Below are positions 62,404 to 64,000 of a DNA stretch of 64,000 nucleotides, piece after piece. Position 1 is the stretch's first letter; each line of letters begins with the position of its first letter. Under the pieces are notes generated by a model, which was not told where the DNA came from, did not search any database, and saw only the letters and a list, made by a program, of their open reading frames with translations. Both the position numbers and the translations under genes were made by a program. Origin of the DNA: Mucilaginibacter tundrae (GTDB lineage: Bacteria > Bacteroidota > Bacteroidia > Sphingobacteriales > Sphingobacteriaceae); the NCBI RefSeq assembly GCF_013408825.1, contig NZ_JACCBZ010000009.1, positions 119,153 through 183,152 on the forward strand, written 5' to 3'.

Positions 62404-63048
62404 CTAATTGATACCGTAAAGTATTTTCAGGGTTTTTTGATCATTCGCCTGTTCTGACCTTGCCAAAGCCACGGCATAACTCCGGTTGTTAAATTGCCGC
62501 AGGAAGTCCAGTTGCCCATGGCTATCAGTATAGATCCGATCGATGGCCCTGATCCGGTCTGCATCACTCATCCGCACCTTACTGTCGGTGATGATCATGG
62601 ACAGGTCGTTCAGATTTTTGAGGCTACCGCTGATCAGGTTATTGTAGACGTTCAGCATATAGCCAATCTCATCCGGGTTAAAATGCGGGTCACTTTTAAA
62701 AGTGTCATAAGCAGACTTGTATTCGCTGACCAGCATCGCCTGGTCGTTGATGATCCCCGCCACTTTAGGGTATTGCCGCACCGTTGGGCTCACGATCATC
62801 AGACCATCAAGGAAAGCCTGCTGTAAAGTAAAGCTGCCTTGTGAAATACTTTTTACCGCGCCATAACCTTTATCCACCACTTCATAGCCGGTGTACATTT
62901 GCTTTAAGATGCTTTTCAGTCCGGACAGTTTTTGGTAGTCCAGTGCCAGTTGTTGCAGATCCTGCGCGACGGATTGCGCCCTACTACTTACTGGTATAAA
63001 GCACACCGTAGCCAGCATTACGATTCCGATTTGAACTAATTTTTTCAT
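62404..63048 (-). CDS. traI: TraI-like conjugative transposon protein (paralogue 1)
   Basis: 214 residues. Signal peptide (residues 1-24), then a helical periplasmic protein, DLQQLALDYQKLSGLKSILKQMYTGYEVVDKGYGAVKSISQGSFTLQ, ending KTLKILYGIN. VirB5-like by place, immediately upstream of traJ. Its start overlaps the stop of the next paralogue by 4 bp. It shares the YGIN ending, the GYN/GYGA repeat and the M(S/T)DAxR pattern with its two neighbours. Confidence 0.82.
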   Translation of the reverse strand: MKKLVQIGIVMLATVCFIPVSSRAQSVAQDLQQLALDYQKLSGLKSILKQMYTGYEVVDKGYGAVKSISQGSFTLQQAFLDGLMIVSPTVRQYPKVAGIINDQAMLVSEYKSAYDTFKSDPHFNPDEIGYMLNVYNNLISGSLKNLNDLSMIITDSKVRMSDADRIRAIDRIYTDSHGQLDFLRQFNNRSYAVALARSEQANDQKTLKILYGIN

Positions 63049-63689
63049 TGGATCCCGTATAATTGTTTAAGCGTATTTTTTTGTTGCTGTTCCGCTTGCC
63101 GCTGGGTAGCCACTTTCCGGCATTTGGCCGTAAATGAGCAAGCGAAGGCATATTTATCCTGCGTGGAAGAATAAAGCTTGTCCAGCCGGTCAAGTCGCTG
63201 CGCATCGGTCATTTGCAGTTTCCCTGGGGTCAGTACATCTGATAACTCCTGCCGGTCCAGGTTGCATTTGCTGATCAGGTTAGTATAAACCTGTTGTAAA
63301 TAATTGAGTTCGTTAGGATGAAGGAGTTTGTTGCTTTCCTGCCAGCTGAGCTCCTCCGAAAAAAGGCTGGCGATCTTTTGCTGCATATCCGTAATGGCCT
63401 TGCCTTTTGGATTGCCAGTAACCACCGGGTTTACCTGTTGTAAACTGGTATAATAAGCATTGTGCAGATTGAAAGTGCCGTTCTTGAGTTCGCTGGCGGT
63501 GTTCAGTCCTTTTTCGGTAGTGTTATAACCGCTCTTTAATTCCTTTAGAAAAGTTTCATAACCGGCGATCTGCGCCAGCATAAGTTTTCCCTTCGAGGAT
63601 TGCTGGTCAAAGAAACCGCCCGTACCCTGGGCATTAATACTTGCCGCATTTAATAGGGTGCCTGTTAAAATGATCATTAGCTTTTTCAT
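63045..63689 (-). CDS. TraI-like conjugative transposon protein (paralogue 2)
   Basis: 214 residues, same length and layout as the downstream paralogue: signal peptide (MIILTGTLLNAASINAQ), helical core (GYETFLKELKSGYNTTEKGLNTASELKNGTFNLHNAYY), and C-terminus KNTLKQLYGIQ. The two share about the same spacing of conserved residues but are clearly diverged, so this is an old tandem duplication. A third relative lies 12 bp upstream and is broken. Confidence 0.75.
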   Translation of the reverse strand: MKKLMIILTGTLLNAASINAQGTGGFFDQQSSKGKLMLAQIAGYETFLKELKSGYNTTEKGLNTASELKNGTFNLHNAYYTSLQQVNPVVTGNPKGKAITDMQQKIASLFSEELSWQESNKLLHPNELNYLQQVYTNLISKCNLDRQELSDVLTPGKLQMTDAQRLDRLDKLYSSTQDKYAFACSFTAKCRKVATQRQAEQQQKNTLKQLYGIQ

Positions 63690-63700
63690 TGCTTTTCGTT

Positions 63701-63946
63701 TTAATTAATCCCGTATAATTTTTTTACCGCCTGCTTGTCCTGTTCGTCTGAAGCGCGCTGCAAACTCAGCCAGACGTTATTGTTATTATACTGTCGCAGG
63801 TCATTCAAATTTTTCTGCATCCCAGCCGATGCCTTATGGATCAGCAGCAACCTTTCAGCATCGCTCATTTGGGTGACGATTGATTTGACCGCTAAGACGA
63901 CCTCATTGGAGATTATGATGAATGAGACCACACCATTTCGGCGCAA
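63701..63946 (-). pseudogene. third TraI-like paralogue, truncated at the 5' side
   Basis: The C-terminal 65 residues (NEVVLAVKSIVTQMSDAERLLLIHKAS to KQAVKKLYGIN) match the end of paralogues 1 and 2, including MSDAER and YGIN. Upstream, beyond about 63,920, the sequence is unrelated (MRRNGVVSFIII) and leads into three 19-bp direct repeats. So the gene was cut, most simply by an insertion element whose end lies here. Confidence 0.7.
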
Positions 63947-64000
63947 GCTGACCCACTGTTTCGGGGCAAACTGACCAGGGCATTTCGGGGCAAACTGACC
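63935..64000. mobile_element. triple 19-bp terminal repeats, probable end of an IS21-like element
   Basis: Three copies of (A/G)TTTCGGGGCAAACTGACC-type repeats at 63,935-63,953, 63,958-63,976 and 63,982-64,000, spaced 23-24 bp, the first with two or three differences. Multiple short direct repeats at the ends are a mark of the IS21 family. The rest of the element is outside the window. Confidence 0.55.

Overview
The window looks like a chromosomal segment of a Sphingobacteriaceae-type Bacteroidota, probably Mucilaginibacter- or Pedobacter-like. This rests on type IX secretion (T9SS) C-terminal sorting tails, a TonB-type outer-membrane receptor, Bacteroidota promoters (TTG/TTTG, about 20 nt, TAnnTTTG), an F-ATPase cluster without atpD and atpC, and a CTnDOT-like conjugation module. 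Genus level is inference.

Region 1 (1-4.9 kb) is the F1Fo-ATP synthase operon atpB(partial)-atpE-atpF-atpH-atpA-atpG, closed by a strong terminator. Region 2 (4.9-9.6 kb) holds small and hypothetical genes, an S24/LexA-like regulator, a GNAT acetyltransferase and a Cro/CI-type regulator. Region 3 (9.8-23.1 kb) encodes three huge paralogous secreted proteins on the minus strand, all with T9SS tails. Two of them are each followed by a tiny membrane-tail protein, and these two pairs share a 1,861-bp almost identical block. Region 4 (23.3-27.0 kb) has a TonB-dependent-receptor-like barrel, an RRM RNA-binding protein and a lipoprotein.

Region 5 (27.2-53.6 kb) is a tailed-phage late module: terminases, a probable tail-assembly chaperone with a -1 frameshift site, protease-scaffold, capsid, portal, connector, tape measure, tail proteins, collagen-like fibre, two O-acyltransferases and a holin/muramidase cassette. 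No phage integrase, repressor or replication gene is seen in it. The key observation is that a block of about 10.15 kb (about 33,055 to 43,203) is inverted. The major capsid gene is cut so that its N-terminal part lies on the minus strand at 33.3 kb and its C-terminal part on the plus strand at 43.2 kb, and a large tail gene is cut at the same two points. Undoing the inversion rejoins both genes in frame and makes all four copies of a 170-bp intergenic repeat point the same way. A frameshift at about 31.5 kb and a nonsense codon at 49,607 also suggest a decaying or rearranged prophage.

Region 6 (53.6-55.2 kb) contains two tRNA-Leu genes, a BNR/YCF48-like secreted protein and tRNA-Lys. Region 7 (55.2-64.0 kb) is the left end of an integrative conjugative element sitting behind tRNA-Lys: tyrosine recombinase, small regulators, a fused accessory gene, traM, traK, traJ and three traI-like paralogues. 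The last of these appears cut by a three-fold 19-bp direct repeat that may be the end of an IS21-like element.

Across regions 1, 2 and 5 many gene gaps carry a shared architecture: degenerate 7-nt (sometimes 8-nt) tandem repeats, usually as two inverted arms, with a different unit sequence at each site.
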